The notes below the pieces were generated by a model. The model had not been told where the DNA came from, searched no databases, and worked only from the letters and a program-made list of their open reading frames with translations. A stretch of DNA of 64,000 bases, from the NCBI RefSeq assembly GCF_007625075.1, contig NZ_QMIE01000006.1, positions 124,001 to 188,000 on the forward strand, in the 5' to 3' direction. Below, piece by piece: positions 32,150 to 39,996 of the stretch. The stretch is from Oceanidesulfovibrio indonesiensis (GTDB lineage Bacteria; Desulfobacterota; Desulfovibrionia; Desulfovibrionales; Desulfovibrionaceae). Each line of letters starts with the position of its first letter. Position 1 is the stretch's first letter. A program made the position numbers and the translations under genes.

Positions 32150-34810
32150 TTATTCCTGGGTATAGAGCACGTGACTCACGGCATCGGCCAGTTCGTCACG
32201 GCCGAATGGTTTTTCCACGATACGCCGGATGTTCGGCGAGTTTTTCGCCCGTTTTTTTGCTTGGTTCCGTCCGGAAATCAGGATGATCGGCAGTTCCGGA
32301 TAATGGCCGGCAAGACGTTTGGCAAGCTCAACGCCATCCACACCGGGCATGTCGAAGTCCGTGATCACGAGGTCAAATGTACGGCCTGCGGCCAGAATGT
32401 CCAGGGCTTCTGAGCCTCTTGCGGCCGTTGTGACGTCGAACCCCAGGGAAGCGAGGACCCTTGGCGTGGTAATGAGCTGGTCCGGATCGTCCTCCACGAA
32501 AAGTATCCGGGCATGAGAGAGCAGGGGGCGGGTGCCGTCGGTGTCGCATGTTTCCGACTGGGCTTGCCTCGCGGGCAGGTAGATCTCGAAGGTGGCGCCC
32601 TCGCCTGGGCGACTCTTCACACGGACGGCGCCGCCGTGGTTTTTCACGATGCCGAGCACTACGGAAAGGCCGAGGCCCGTGCCCTCTTTCTTGCCCTTTG
32701 TGGTGAAGAAGGGGTCGAAGACCTTGTCCATGATCTCCTGATCGATGCCGGGGCCGGTGTCAGAAACAACCAGGCGCAGGGCTTTCCCGAACTGCATATC
32801 CAGTTCGCGGGCGTGGTCCGGGTCCAGGTAGACATCCTCCAGCCGCACGTCGAGCACGCCGCCGGTGTCGCGCATGGCTTGAAAGGCGTTGGTGCAGAGG
32901 TTCATGAGAACCTGGTAGATCTGGGTGGGGTCCACCATGACGCAAACCGGGTCGGCCGTGACTGTTGCGTTCACCGTGATGTTGCGCGGCAGCGAGGGTT
33001 GCAGCAGGTTGACGGTGTCGCGTACGTGCTCGGCCAGGTCCGTAGGCTGGAAGCCTTCCTGGGAAGGCCGGCTGAAGGCCATGATCTGCTGCACGAGCCG
33101 TTTGCCCCGGCTGGCGGCGCGCAGCACGCGCTCCAGGTCTTGGGCGGTGTCGCTCTCCGCGTCCAGATCCATGAGCGCAAGTTCGGTGGAGTTCACAATG
33201 GATGTGAGGATATTGTTGAAGTCATGGGCGATGCCGCCGGCCAGCGCTCCGATGGCCTCCATTTTCTGGGATTGCAGCAGCTGCCGCTCCAGGTTGATTT
33301 CGCGGGTCATGTTCTCGGCCGTGGAGAGAGTGCCCACCACCCGGTTCTGCGCATCGTAGAGAGGCACCTTATTCATCTCGAGCCAGACAGTTTCGCCGCC
33401 AGGTCCGGTCAGGCTGATGCGCACGCGCAACCGCGGTTTTTCCGAAAGAAGCACCTCGCGATCCAGCGCCGCCACCCACTCCGTGAACCGGCCTTCCTTC
33501 ATGATGTGATAGTCGGTCTTGCCCATCACGTCGTCCGGATCCTTGATCCCGAAAAACTCGGTGAAGGAGCGGTTTGCGCCCAGATAGCGTCCCTCCTGGT
33601 CTTTCCAGCACACGAGCTGAGGAATGGAGTCCATGAGGATTTCCTGGAAAGACAGCTGGTTGATGATTTTGTGCTCGATGCGTCGGCGACGCAGGATATT
33701 GATGGCCAGCAGTACGAGAGCAAAAGACAGGAGCACGAAAGAGACAAGCAAGGACCAGAATACATCCTTGCTCACTTCATAAAATGCCTTGGGCGCGTCC
33801 ACGATGATGGATCCCGGAGGGAGCAGGTCCTGCGAGATGCTGAACTCCACGAGCCGGGGATAACTGAAGATGTACTGGTTGTCCGTTTTCTCGATCACAG
33901 GCAGCGAAGATATGGGGGCCCCTCGCAGCAGTTCTGCCGTGTACTTGCCGGCCTCGTAGCCCTGCCGCCAGCCGGATATGAGTCTGCCGCCCACGCTGCC
34001 GTGGCCCAGAAGAAACTTCCAGTTGGAGTAGACGGGACGGTCCGTGGACTGGCTGACAATCTCCAGAACCTCGCCAGCATCGTACAGCGTCCCCTCAACC
34101 TTATAATAAGAGGGGATAAGGTACAGGATGGCGTCCTCCGGCAGGTTTTTGATGCCCTGCAGGATGGGGTCGAGGGCAGCCGTGGTGATGTATTCGAACG
34201 AAAAAATGTCCTGTACATCCTCGGCCGCGTTCATGACCTGATTGCGGATAGCCAGTCCGGTTATGGAGTTGTCACCCACCACTACGACCCGTTTGGCCCA
34301 GGGGTGGAACCTCTTGGCGAGGCGCAGCGTTTCTGCGATGTCCACATTTTCGAGCACGCCGGTAGCGTTCTCGCCGGAGACGGTTTCCATCTCCATGTCG
34401 TTTATACCCGCGAAGACAATGGGCACACCGGGGAAGAGATCCGTGCGCCAGGCGAAGGCCAGACGGAGCGCGAGGTTGTCGGTCGCCACGACGGCCTCGA
34501 ACTCCTGGTCGGCATACTTGGCGCGCAGCAACTCGCGGTATCGGTCATGCACGAGCGGCGTGCTCGAACGTTTGCCGTCAAGGTACTCGATGTGCAGGTC
34601 CACATCGACATGTTCGTCGTGCAGGGCTTCACGCACACCATCGAGGATGTTGTCCGACCAGCTGTAACCGTTGTGGTAGGAATTGAGGAGCAAGACAGAG
34701 TGTTTGGTGGGCGCGGTGATCTCAACGCACCAAGCCGGGGCGGCAGCGAAAAGCCCTAAGCAGGCGAAAAGGGCAGCTAAGAGGAGACGAGTCGGCAACG
34801 TAGTGTCCAT
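32150..34810 (-). CDS. Hybrid sensor histidine kinase with periplasmic binding-protein-like sensor
   Basis: This 886-residue protein has a signal sequence (residues 1-28) and a large extracytoplasmic domain resembling ABC substrate-binding proteins (about 35-335; HSVLLLNSYHNGYSWSDNIL, VPIVFAGINDME, KRVVVVGDNSITG). A membrane helix lies near 355-378. A PAS domain follows (about 390-515), then the kinase with phospho-acceptor about H529 in GALAGGIAHDFNNILTS and ATPase boxes (DTGPGID, GTGLGLSVV). A C-terminal receiver has about D818 in LVITDFDMPG. It is the presumed partner of the sigma-54 regulator 10 bp downstream. The ligand is probably lactate or a related organic acid (inference from the operon). 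Confidence 0.93.
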   Translation of the reverse strand: MDTTLPTRLLLAALFACLGLFAAAPAWCVEITAPTKHSVLLLNSYHNGYSWSDNILDGVREALHDEHVDVDLHIEYLDGKRSSTPLVHDRYRELLRAKYADQEFEAVVATDNLALRLAFAWRTDLFPGVPIVFAGINDMEMETVSGENATGVLENVDIAETLRLAKRFHPWAKRVVVVGDNSITGLAIRNQVMNAAEDVQDIFSFEYITTAALDPILQGIKNLPEDAILYLIPSYYKVEGTLYDAGEVLEIVSQSTDRPVYSNWKFLLGHGSVGGRLISGWRQGYEAGKYTAELLRGAPISSLPVIEKTDNQYIFSYPRLVEFSISQDLLPPGSIIVDAPKAFYEVSKDVFWSLLVSFVLLSFALVLLAINILRRRRIEHKIINQLSFQEILMDSIPQLVCWKDQEGRYLGANRSFTEFFGIKDPDDVMGKTDYHIMKEGRFTEWVAALDREVLLSEKPRLRVRISLTGPGGETVWLEMNKVPLYDAQNRVVGTLSTAENMTREINLERQLLQSQKMEAIGALAGGIAHDFNNILTSIVNSTELALMDLDAESDTAQDLERVLRAASRGKRLVQQIMAFSRPSQEGFQPTDLAEHVRDTVNLLQPSLPRNITVNATVTADPVCVMVDPTQIYQVLMNLCTNAFQAMRDTGGVLDVRLEDVYLDPDHARELDMQFGKALRLVVSDTGPGIDQEIMDKVFDPFFTTKGKKEGTGLGLSVVLGIVKNHGGAVRVKSRPGEGATFEIYLPARQAQSETCDTDGTRPLLSHARILFVEDDPDQLITTPRVLASLGFDVTTAARGSEALDILAAGRTFDLVITDFDMPGVDGVELAKRLAGHYPELPIILISGRNQAKKRAKNSPNIRRIVEKPFGRDELADAVSHVLYTQE

Positions 34811-34824
34811 ACAGAGTTAGCGGG

Positions 34825-34845
34825 TCGGCGCACGCGGTGCGCCGA
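34825..34845. repeat. Perfect 9-3-9 hairpin between the hydroxy-acid gene and the kinase
   Basis: TCGGCGCAC-GCG-GTGCGCCGA lies in the 45-bp space between the two genes. There is no T run, so it is more likely an mRNA-stabilising or partial-termination hairpin than a full terminator. It would let the metabolic gene be expressed above the signalling genes. Confidence 0.45.
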
Positions 34846-34855
34846 ACACGCTGGT

Positions 34856-35869
34856 TCAGGCAAGCACCATATGGTGCGCTTCTGCCGGCGTGGCAACCCC
34901 GGTGAGCAGCATGGCCTGGATCAGCTCCGTGCGCATTTTATCCAATACGGCTTGCACGCCCTGCGCGCCGCCTCCGAAAGCTCCCGTGATGACGGGCCGT
35001 CCCACCAGCACGGCATCGGCTCCCAGGGCGAGCAGCTTGAGCACGTCGGAGCCGGAGCGCACTGCGCCATCGGCGAAGACTGTGAGCCTGCCGGCCACGG
35101 CTTTGGCGATTTCCGGCAGCACCTCGGCCACGCCGGGCGTATGGTCCAGCACGCGGCCGCCGTGGTTGGATACGACGATGGCGGCGCAGCCGGTCCGCAC
35201 GGCTATTTCGGCCTCGTCCGGGGTCATGATGCCCTTGAGGATGAATGGCAGGGACGTGGCGGCGACGATCTCCTGGATTTCCTCGGCGTTCTTGGGGCCC
35301 ACGGGCTGGTCGAACTGAGCCATGGTCACAAGTCCTGCGCCGTCCACATCCATACCCACGGCCATGGCGCCGGCCTCCTCGGCGCGGCGTATGCGGGCGA
35401 TGATTTCGCCCTGCGCACGGGGCTTGATGATCGGGACGCCGCGACCGCCGTTGGCCGCTATAGCGGCCAGACCGCTGTCGAACATGGCCGGGTCGGCGCC
35501 GTCGCCGGTCCAGGCGAGCGCGCCGGCGCGTTGCGCGCCTTCCACCACGTTCAGCGCGAACTCTTCCTCGCTCATGTCGCCGCCCATGTTGTAGCTCACG
35601 CCCGTCATGGGGGCTACGTGTATGGGCGTTGCGAGGTTCAGTCCGAAGCATGTGGTGCGTGTTTCCACCTCCGTAACGCCGTGCAGGGTGCGCATGGCCA
35701 GACGAACGGCCTCCAGGGCGCGGTAGTTGGCTTTAAAGGAATTGCCGGTACCGGTCCCGCCCATGCCTGGCACCTCTCCGGCGCAGACCCTGCCGTCGCA
35801 CACCGGACAGACGCGGCAGTAGCCCTTGAGCCGTTCACGTGCCTTGGATCGCATGGCCTTGTAATCCAT
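34856..35869 (-). CDS. FMN-dependent alpha-hydroxy-acid oxidoreductase with Cys-rich N-terminus
   Basis: This 337-residue TIM-barrel flavoenzyme belongs to the LldD/glycolate oxidase family. FMN and catalytic blocks: TPIHVAPMTGVSYNMGG, GMDVDGAG, PFILKGIMTPDEAEIA, SNHGGRVLDHTPG (catalytic His) and FADGAVRSGSDVLKLLALGA. The first 25 residues contain YCRVCPVCDGRVCAG, four cysteines not found in classic lactate oxidases; this variant is common in anaerobes and could bind a metal or cluster. ATG 35869 follows AAGGAGATTTCCCC. It heads a likely operon with the sensor kinase and regulator, and a lactate-regulon palindrome lies upstream. It may oxidise L-lactate or another 2-hydroxy acid. Confidence 0.88.
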   Translation of the reverse strand: MDYKAMRSKARERLKGYCRVCPVCDGRVCAGEVPGMGGTGTGNSFKANYRALEAVRLAMRTLHGVTEVETRTTCFGLNLATPIHVAPMTGVSYNMGGDMSEEEFALNVVEGAQRAGALAWTGDGADPAMFDSGLAAIAANGGRGVPIIKPRAQGEIIARIRRAEEAGAMAVGMDVDGAGLVTMAQFDQPVGPKNAEEIQEIVAATSLPFILKGIMTPDEAEIAVRTGCAAIVVSNHGGRVLDHTPGVAEVLPEIAKAVAGRLTVFADGAVRSGSDVLKLLALGADAVLVGRPVITGAFGGGAQGVQAVLDKMRTELIQAMLLTGVATPAEAHHMVLA

Positions 35870-35962
35870 GGGGAAATCTCCTTGTGGGAAAAAATGCGCG
35901 CCTGCCGCTTCTGGTGACGGCGGAGACGCCTTCCAAAGGCGGGGGCCTTGCGCGAGGATATT

Positions 35963-35978
35963 AGCAAATATCGGACCC
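35963..35978 (-). promoter_or_regulatory. Sigma-54-like promoter of the hydroxy-acid/kinase/regulator operon
   Basis: On the minus strand GGGTCCGATATTTGCT has GG and GC exactly ten bases apart with a good TTTGCT -12 element. The -24 side (GGTCC) is weaker. A second GG-N10-GC candidate (TGGCGTGCCATTCGCA) lies at 36041-36056. Either fits activation from the palindrome at 36106-36123. Confidence 0.4.
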
Positions 35979-36105
35979 GGGCGCAGTCCTGGCGAGCAAG
36001 GACTGGCAGATTCCATAAAAACAATAGAAGTACAGGGTGTTGCGAATGGCACGCCATGTTTTCCGGAAAAACAGACATGCGGGGGTGGCGAAAGGAAAAT
36101 CAGGC

Positions 36106-36123
36106 TGTCCGAAAAAACGGACA
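36106..36123. promoter_or_regulatory. Lactate-regulon palindrome, perfect copy
   Basis: TGTCCG-AAAAAA-CGGACA is a perfect 6-6-6 dyad. It lies 4 bp beyond the methyltransferase stop and 128 bp upstream of the sigma-54-like promoter at 35963-35978. It matches 30520-30537 at 17 of 18 bases. A related dyad, GTTTTCCGGAAAAAC, lies at 36058-36072. Confidence 0.68.
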
Positions 36124-36127
36124 AGGG

Positions 36128-36895
36128 TCATGGTTTACGAGCGACGACGATATCCTGGTGATGTGGGCTGCTGGTGCCACGCCAGTTGCCACGGGATATG
36201 CGGACGATGGCGAGCTCGCTGGCCGCGTGTATATTTTTGACGAAGCCGATATCGTAGGCCACGGCGTCTTCCATGCTCGCCGTATCCTCCACGTGGAACG
36301 AACCGAACCCATGAGGAAACGCCGGCGAGGTACGGCCCTGGCGGGCGGGCTCACGGGAATCCTCGTCCATGAGAAAGTAGGTGATGAAGGCGCGGCCACC
36401 AGACTTGAGCACCCGGTGGATCTGGGCGACATAGTTTACCAGGTCGGCCGGCAGCATGTGGGTGAAGACCGAGTTGAGCACCACCACGTCGAAGGAGGCT
36501 TCTTCGTATGGGAACACGAAGTCAGAGGCGAGGGTGGAGGCATAGGGGTTGTAGACGCGGTTGAAGACGTCCACGGTCCGGAAACGGAAGTTCGGATGTC
36601 TGGGCGTTACATTCTCCTGGCACCACTCCACGCCGAAGGGAAAAATGTCGAAGCCTTCGTACGAGCCTCCGTTGTCCAGGTATCGTGTGAGCGCTGCGGC
36701 GATGCGTCCGGCGCCGCAGCCAACGTCGAGCACGCGGTCGCCTGGCGAAAGATCTGCCCAGCGACGCATGTACGAGAGGATGTTGGCCCCGACTTTGGCG
36801 AAGTCGCCGCCGCCGAAGCAGATGCGAAGGTCTTCCGGCGGGATGATTGCCGGGTCCAGCGGGGGCAACGATTCGGCAGATCCGTTCATGTGCAT
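36128..36895 (-). CDS. Class I SAM-dependent methyltransferase
   Basis: This 255-residue Rossmann-fold methyltransferase has the SAM motif I VLDVGCGAGRIAAAL, then YEGFDIFPFGVEWC, FDVVVLNSVFTHMLP (motif with post-I acidic residue) and HRVLKSGGRAFITYF. The set resembles small-molecule or sugar methyltransferases; the substrate is unknown. ATG 36895 follows GGGAGACC; 38 upstream codons are open but lack protein character. It is divergent from the secreted protein at 37037. Confidence 0.82.
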   Translation of the reverse strand: MHMNGSAESLPPLDPAIIPPEDLRICFGGGDFAKVGANILSYMRRWADLSPGDRVLDVGCGAGRIAAALTRYLDNGGSYEGFDIFPFGVEWCQENVTPRHPNFRFRTVDVFNRVYNPYASTLASDFVFPYEEASFDVVVLNSVFTHMLPADLVNYVAQIHRVLKSGGRAFITYFLMDEDSREPARQGRTSPAFPHGFGSFHVEDTASMEDAVAYDIGFVKNIHAASELAIVRISRGNWRGTSSPHHQDIVVARKP

Positions 36896-37036
36896 GGTCT
36901 CCCAGGGTGTTGGTTGCTCCAGCAAGAGAAGCAAAGAGAATGCCAGGAAATATCTTCCCGGGCGCCGCCGTCCAGCGTCAGGGCACAGCGTGTGCGGGGA
37001 AGTCGACACGGAACAGGATTTACGTATGATCGGGCC

Positions 37037-37465
37037 ATGCCACTTCGATTATCCATGCTTCTAATCGCAGCATTCCTTGCCTTCGCGTTGGGCCAGGCAC
37101 CGGCGCTGGCGCATGAAGGCGAGGCCGATTCGCCCTGCCTGCGGGTGGCCAGGGAGCGCGTGACCGTGCACGCCGGCGCACGCGCCCAGGTGCTGGACTG
37201 GCACGCGGCGGCGAGTTGCAAGGGCTCCCGGGCAGTCCTTGCCGGGTGCGACACGGCGCCGGACGAGTTGCGGGAAGAGATATGCCGGCGCGAAGTGCTG
37301 GCCGGCGCCTACACCAGCGCGTGCGTCTATTTCCGCGACGTGCTGTGTCCGGACGCGTATGAACCCTGCAAGGAATGGGTGCTGGAACAGTATGAGCGCT
37401 GCAAGGCCAAGGACATGGAGTGGTTCCGGCCGGCCCGGTCGGCAGCAGAGCGACAAGCCGAGTGA
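37037..37465 (+). CDS. Secreted cysteine-rich protein of unknown function
   Basis: This 142-residue protein has a clear signal peptide (MPLRLSMLLIAAFLAFALGQ, cleavage near APALA-HE). The mature part has eight cysteines (SPCLR, ASCKG, AGCDT, EICRR, SACVYF, VLCPD, EPCKE, ERCKA), an even number that suits four disulfides; no heme-binding CxxCH is present. Charged helices dominate the end. The ribosome site is weak, which lowers certainty of the start. No family is recognised. It stands alone between a divergent methyltransferase and a convergent diguanylate cyclase. Confidence 0.65.
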   Translation: MPLRLSMLLIAAFLAFALGQAPALAHEGEADSPCLRVARERVTVHAGARAQVLDWHAAASCKGSRAVLAGCDTAPDELREEICRREVLAGAYTSACVYFRDVLCPDAYEPCKEWVLEQYERCKAKDMEWFRPARSAAERQAE

Positions 37466-37552
37466 CCCTTCTTGCCGGCGGCTGATTTAGTCCGCTGGGA
37501 CATGGTCGCCATGCGTCCACATCGGTGGTCCATACTTCTTGGCGAGGTTTTA

Positions 37553-37565
37553 TTGCTCAGAGCAA
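37553..37565. repeat. Palindromic motif TTGCTCAGAGCAA, copy 2
   Basis: A perfect 6-1-6 dyad followed by AGATGTTTGAAGCATTCTGC. It aligns with the reverse complement of 2690-2740. It lies between convergent genes, so promoter function is unlikely here. The rest of 37466-37670 shows nothing else. Confidence 0.35.
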
Positions 37566-37670
37566 GATGTTTGAAGCATTCTGCTCTCGCGGCGTTCGCC
37601 ACGTGGCCCTGCTTTCTGCGTGGTCGTGCTCATAACTTCGAGCAGGTGCGCGCATCCCGCAGTAATGAAC

Positions 37671-39164
37671 CTACCTTCTGCGCGGCGGGCTGTGGAGCCT
37701 GACACAATCGCCGCCGTGTGTCTTGCCGGCGTAAAGCGCCTTGTCGGCGCGCTGCACGAGCTGGTCGAGCGTTTCGCCCGGCATGAGTTGCGCCACGCCG
37801 CAGCATATGGTGACCCGCCGGCGCGGGTCGTCGGCGGGCGCATCCGGGCCGGCCAGATCCAGCTCATTGACGGCGCGGCGGATGCGTTCGGCGACCATGA
37901 CCGCATCCTGGGCAGAGCCTTCGGCCAGCACGATGAACTCGTCGCCCCCCCAGCGACCAAGCACGTCCGTGGGGCGTACGCTGGCGAGGATTTTGTCCAC
38001 GACCTGCTCGATGACGCGATCTCCCGCGACGTGGCCCAGAACATCGTTGATCGGTTTGAAGGAATCGAGGTCCATGAGGATTGCGCTGCACGGCCTTTCG
38101 TACCGTTCGAGCGTGTAGGCGGCCTTGTTGAACGCGGCTTCGACGCCGCGGCGGTTGGCCGCTCCGGTCAGCTCGTCGCTCATGGCCATGGCCTCCACGC
38201 GCCGTTGGTAGCTGTTGACCATGAACAGGGTGAGGGCGATGACGATGACGGAGGCCCCGGTTCCGATACCGAGCGTGCGAATGAAGTTCATGCGCGCCAT
38301 GGCGAGTGCTTCGGTTTCGTTCTGCTCCACGAAGAGCAGCCATTGCAACTCGGGTATGTAGCGTACAGTCAGCAGAATATCGCTTTTGCCGCGCCTGAAC
38401 TGGAAAGTGCTCGGTTCGTCGCGGATCAGCAGAACCTCCTCGGCGATGGAAGCCATGGCCGAGTCGCGGATGTTCAGCTGTTCTATGAGATCCTTTTGCA
38501 GATGGACCTGGACGAGGCCGTCCACATCCACGAGATAAATGGAGCGGTGGTACCTGGATTCGTATTCGGAGATGAGTTTGCGAATTTCATCCACCTGCAG
38601 CCCCACGCCCGTGACGCCCATCAACCTGTTCTCCTTGCCTGTGACCCTGAAATTGATGAAAACGGTGAGCGTGTCATTCGAGGCTTGATCGTTGTCCACG
38701 TCAAGCACGTAGTCCGCTCCGGAAGCGATGAAGTTGTAATACCACTGGTCGTGGTCGTCTTCGGGGTGGATGTATTTGTGGACGCCCATGTAATGGTAAT
38801 AGGTTTGGGTGTCCTCGGAGACGAAGAAGGTGGAGAAGTAGCCGAATTTGTTTTTAATCTGGCGAAGGTAGTTGGTTATAGGAGCGAGATCCTTCTCGCC
38901 GTTGTACGCCCAGTCCTTGAGAAAGCTGTCATTCGCCATGCTGGAGGCGACCATGAGGGGACGCATGAGTTCGGATGTGATGTCCGAGTATATATTGTCG
39001 CGTGTCAGTGGCAGGTCGTTCGTGATGATTTCTTCGCGGATGGTCGCGCGGGTGATGGAGTAGTTCAGGGCGCTGATGCCCAGAAACGAGAGGAGCAGCA
39101 CCAGGGCGATGGCGGCCAGGAACATATTGCGCCTGGTGGCGAGAGGGGCGAGAGCAAACCGCAC
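37671..39164 (-). CDS. Cache-domain diguanylate cyclase
   Basis: This 497-residue inner-membrane protein has membrane helices near residues 13-35 and 300-322 flanking a large periplasmic double-Cache-like sensor (TFFVSEDTQTYYHYMGVHKY; MGVTGVGLQVDEIRKLI; SIYLVDVDGLVQVH). The cytoplasmic GGDEF domain has an intact GRWGGDEFIVL near residue 405 and the ILMDLDSFKPINDVLGH Mg/GTP block, so it should make c-di-GMP. The usual RxxD inhibitory site is not evident. GTG 39164 follows GGAGATCATCC; an upstream TTG at 39206 has no ribosome site. No EAL domain is present. Confidence 0.9.
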   Translation of the reverse strand: MRFALAPLATRRNMFLAAIALVLLLSFLGISALNYSITRATIREEIITNDLPLTRDNIYSDITSELMRPLMVASSMANDSFLKDWAYNGEKDLAPITNYLRQIKNKFGYFSTFFVSEDTQTYYHYMGVHKYIHPEDDHDQWYYNFIASGADYVLDVDNDQASNDTLTVFINFRVTGKENRLMGVTGVGLQVDEIRKLISEYESRYHRSIYLVDVDGLVQVHLQKDLIEQLNIRDSAMASIAEEVLLIRDEPSTFQFRRGKSDILLTVRYIPELQWLLFVEQNETEALAMARMNFIRTLGIGTGASVIVIALTLFMVNSYQRRVEAMAMSDELTGAANRRGVEAAFNKAAYTLERYERPCSAILMDLDSFKPINDVLGHVAGDRVIEQVVDKILASVRPTDVLGRWGGDEFIVLAEGSAQDAVMVAERIRRAVNELDLAGPDAPADDPRRRVTICCGVAQLMPGETLDQLVQRADKALYAGKTHGGDCVRLHSPPRRR

Positions 39165-39300
39165 GGATGATCTCCAGGTGGTGTGGATGCGTTCAGATGC
39201 GTTCAACTTGGATGCAGGTCTGTACCATCAATCGCAGGCATGGAGAAGTCCTTCAAATTGCGCGGGGATTGGCCGCCAGGAGGGCGGCCGCCATTCTATG

Positions 39301-39341
39301 AAAAAAGACGAACCCCGCTCAATTCAGAAACGGGGTTCGTC
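39301..39341 (-). terminator. Terminator of the hsp20 gene
   Basis: On the minus strand GACGAACCCCG and CGGGGTTCGTC form an 11-bp perfect stem around a 13-base loop, followed by six T. Confidence 0.92.
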
Positions 39342-39407
39342 GGCAGTCGGTCAGCCGGCGTCCACTTCGCATGGCTCCGGCTAAGTATTGGTAACAGTGG
39401 TTGCTGA

Positions 39408-39836
39408 TTACTGGATTTCAATCTTGCGCGGCTTGGCATCCGCTGCCTTGTTGATGGTCAGGGTGAGGACGCCGTCTTCCAGGCGGGCTGAGGCCTCGCC
39501 GGAAGCATGCTTGGGCAGCCGAATGGCCCGAACGAACTCGCCGTAGCCGCGCTCGCTGAAGTGATAGCGTTCGCCTTCGGCGACGTCAGCATGTTTCTTC
39601 TCGGCGCGGATGGTGAGTACGTTGTCCTCGAGGCTCACGTCGACATCCTCGTTCTTGAAGCCGGGCAACTCGGCGTAAATCACATACGCACCGTCGTTCT
39701 CCTTGAGTTCCAGGGGGAACGCGCCAGCATGGTTTCGCAGATGTGTTCCGGATGCCGGCTTCAGGGTATTGGCAAAGAAGCGATCCATCCAGTCCAGATT
39801 CCGATCGAAAGCAGCAAGCGGAGTAAGAGCGTTCAT
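39408..39836 (-). CDS. Hsp20-family small heat shock protein
   Basis: This 142-residue chaperone has a central alpha-crystallin domain (about residues 45-135: YVIYAELPGFKNEDVDVSLE, VLTIRAEKKH, SARLEDGVLTLTINKA) and a C-terminal IEI motif that docks neighbouring subunits. It holds unfolded proteins without ATP. The ATG follows GGAGGTACTGAT. It is a single gene with its own terminator. Confidence 0.95.
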   Translation of the reverse strand: MNALTPLAAFDRNLDWMDRFFANTLKPASGTHLRNHAGAFPLELKENDGAYVIYAELPGFKNEDVDVSLEDNVLTIRAEKKHADVAEGERYHFSERGYGEFVRAIRLPKHASGEASARLEDGVLTLTINKAADAKPRKIEIQ

Positions 39837-39996
39837 ATCAGTACCTCCAGAATAGAGTAGTTGTATGGTTCTGGAGAACAGATAAACACGCGCGGCAGGT
39901 CGTCAAGAGATGCGACTGCCTCATCGTGCCGGGATGTAAGGCAAAGGTCGCCGGGAAAGAATTTGTTCCTTCCTGGTGGACCTCGAATGATCTGCT

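Noticed and set aside
35948-37465. 505-codon reading of the secreted Cys-rich gene
   Set aside because: The upstream part is antisense to the methyltransferase; the signal peptide begins at 37037.
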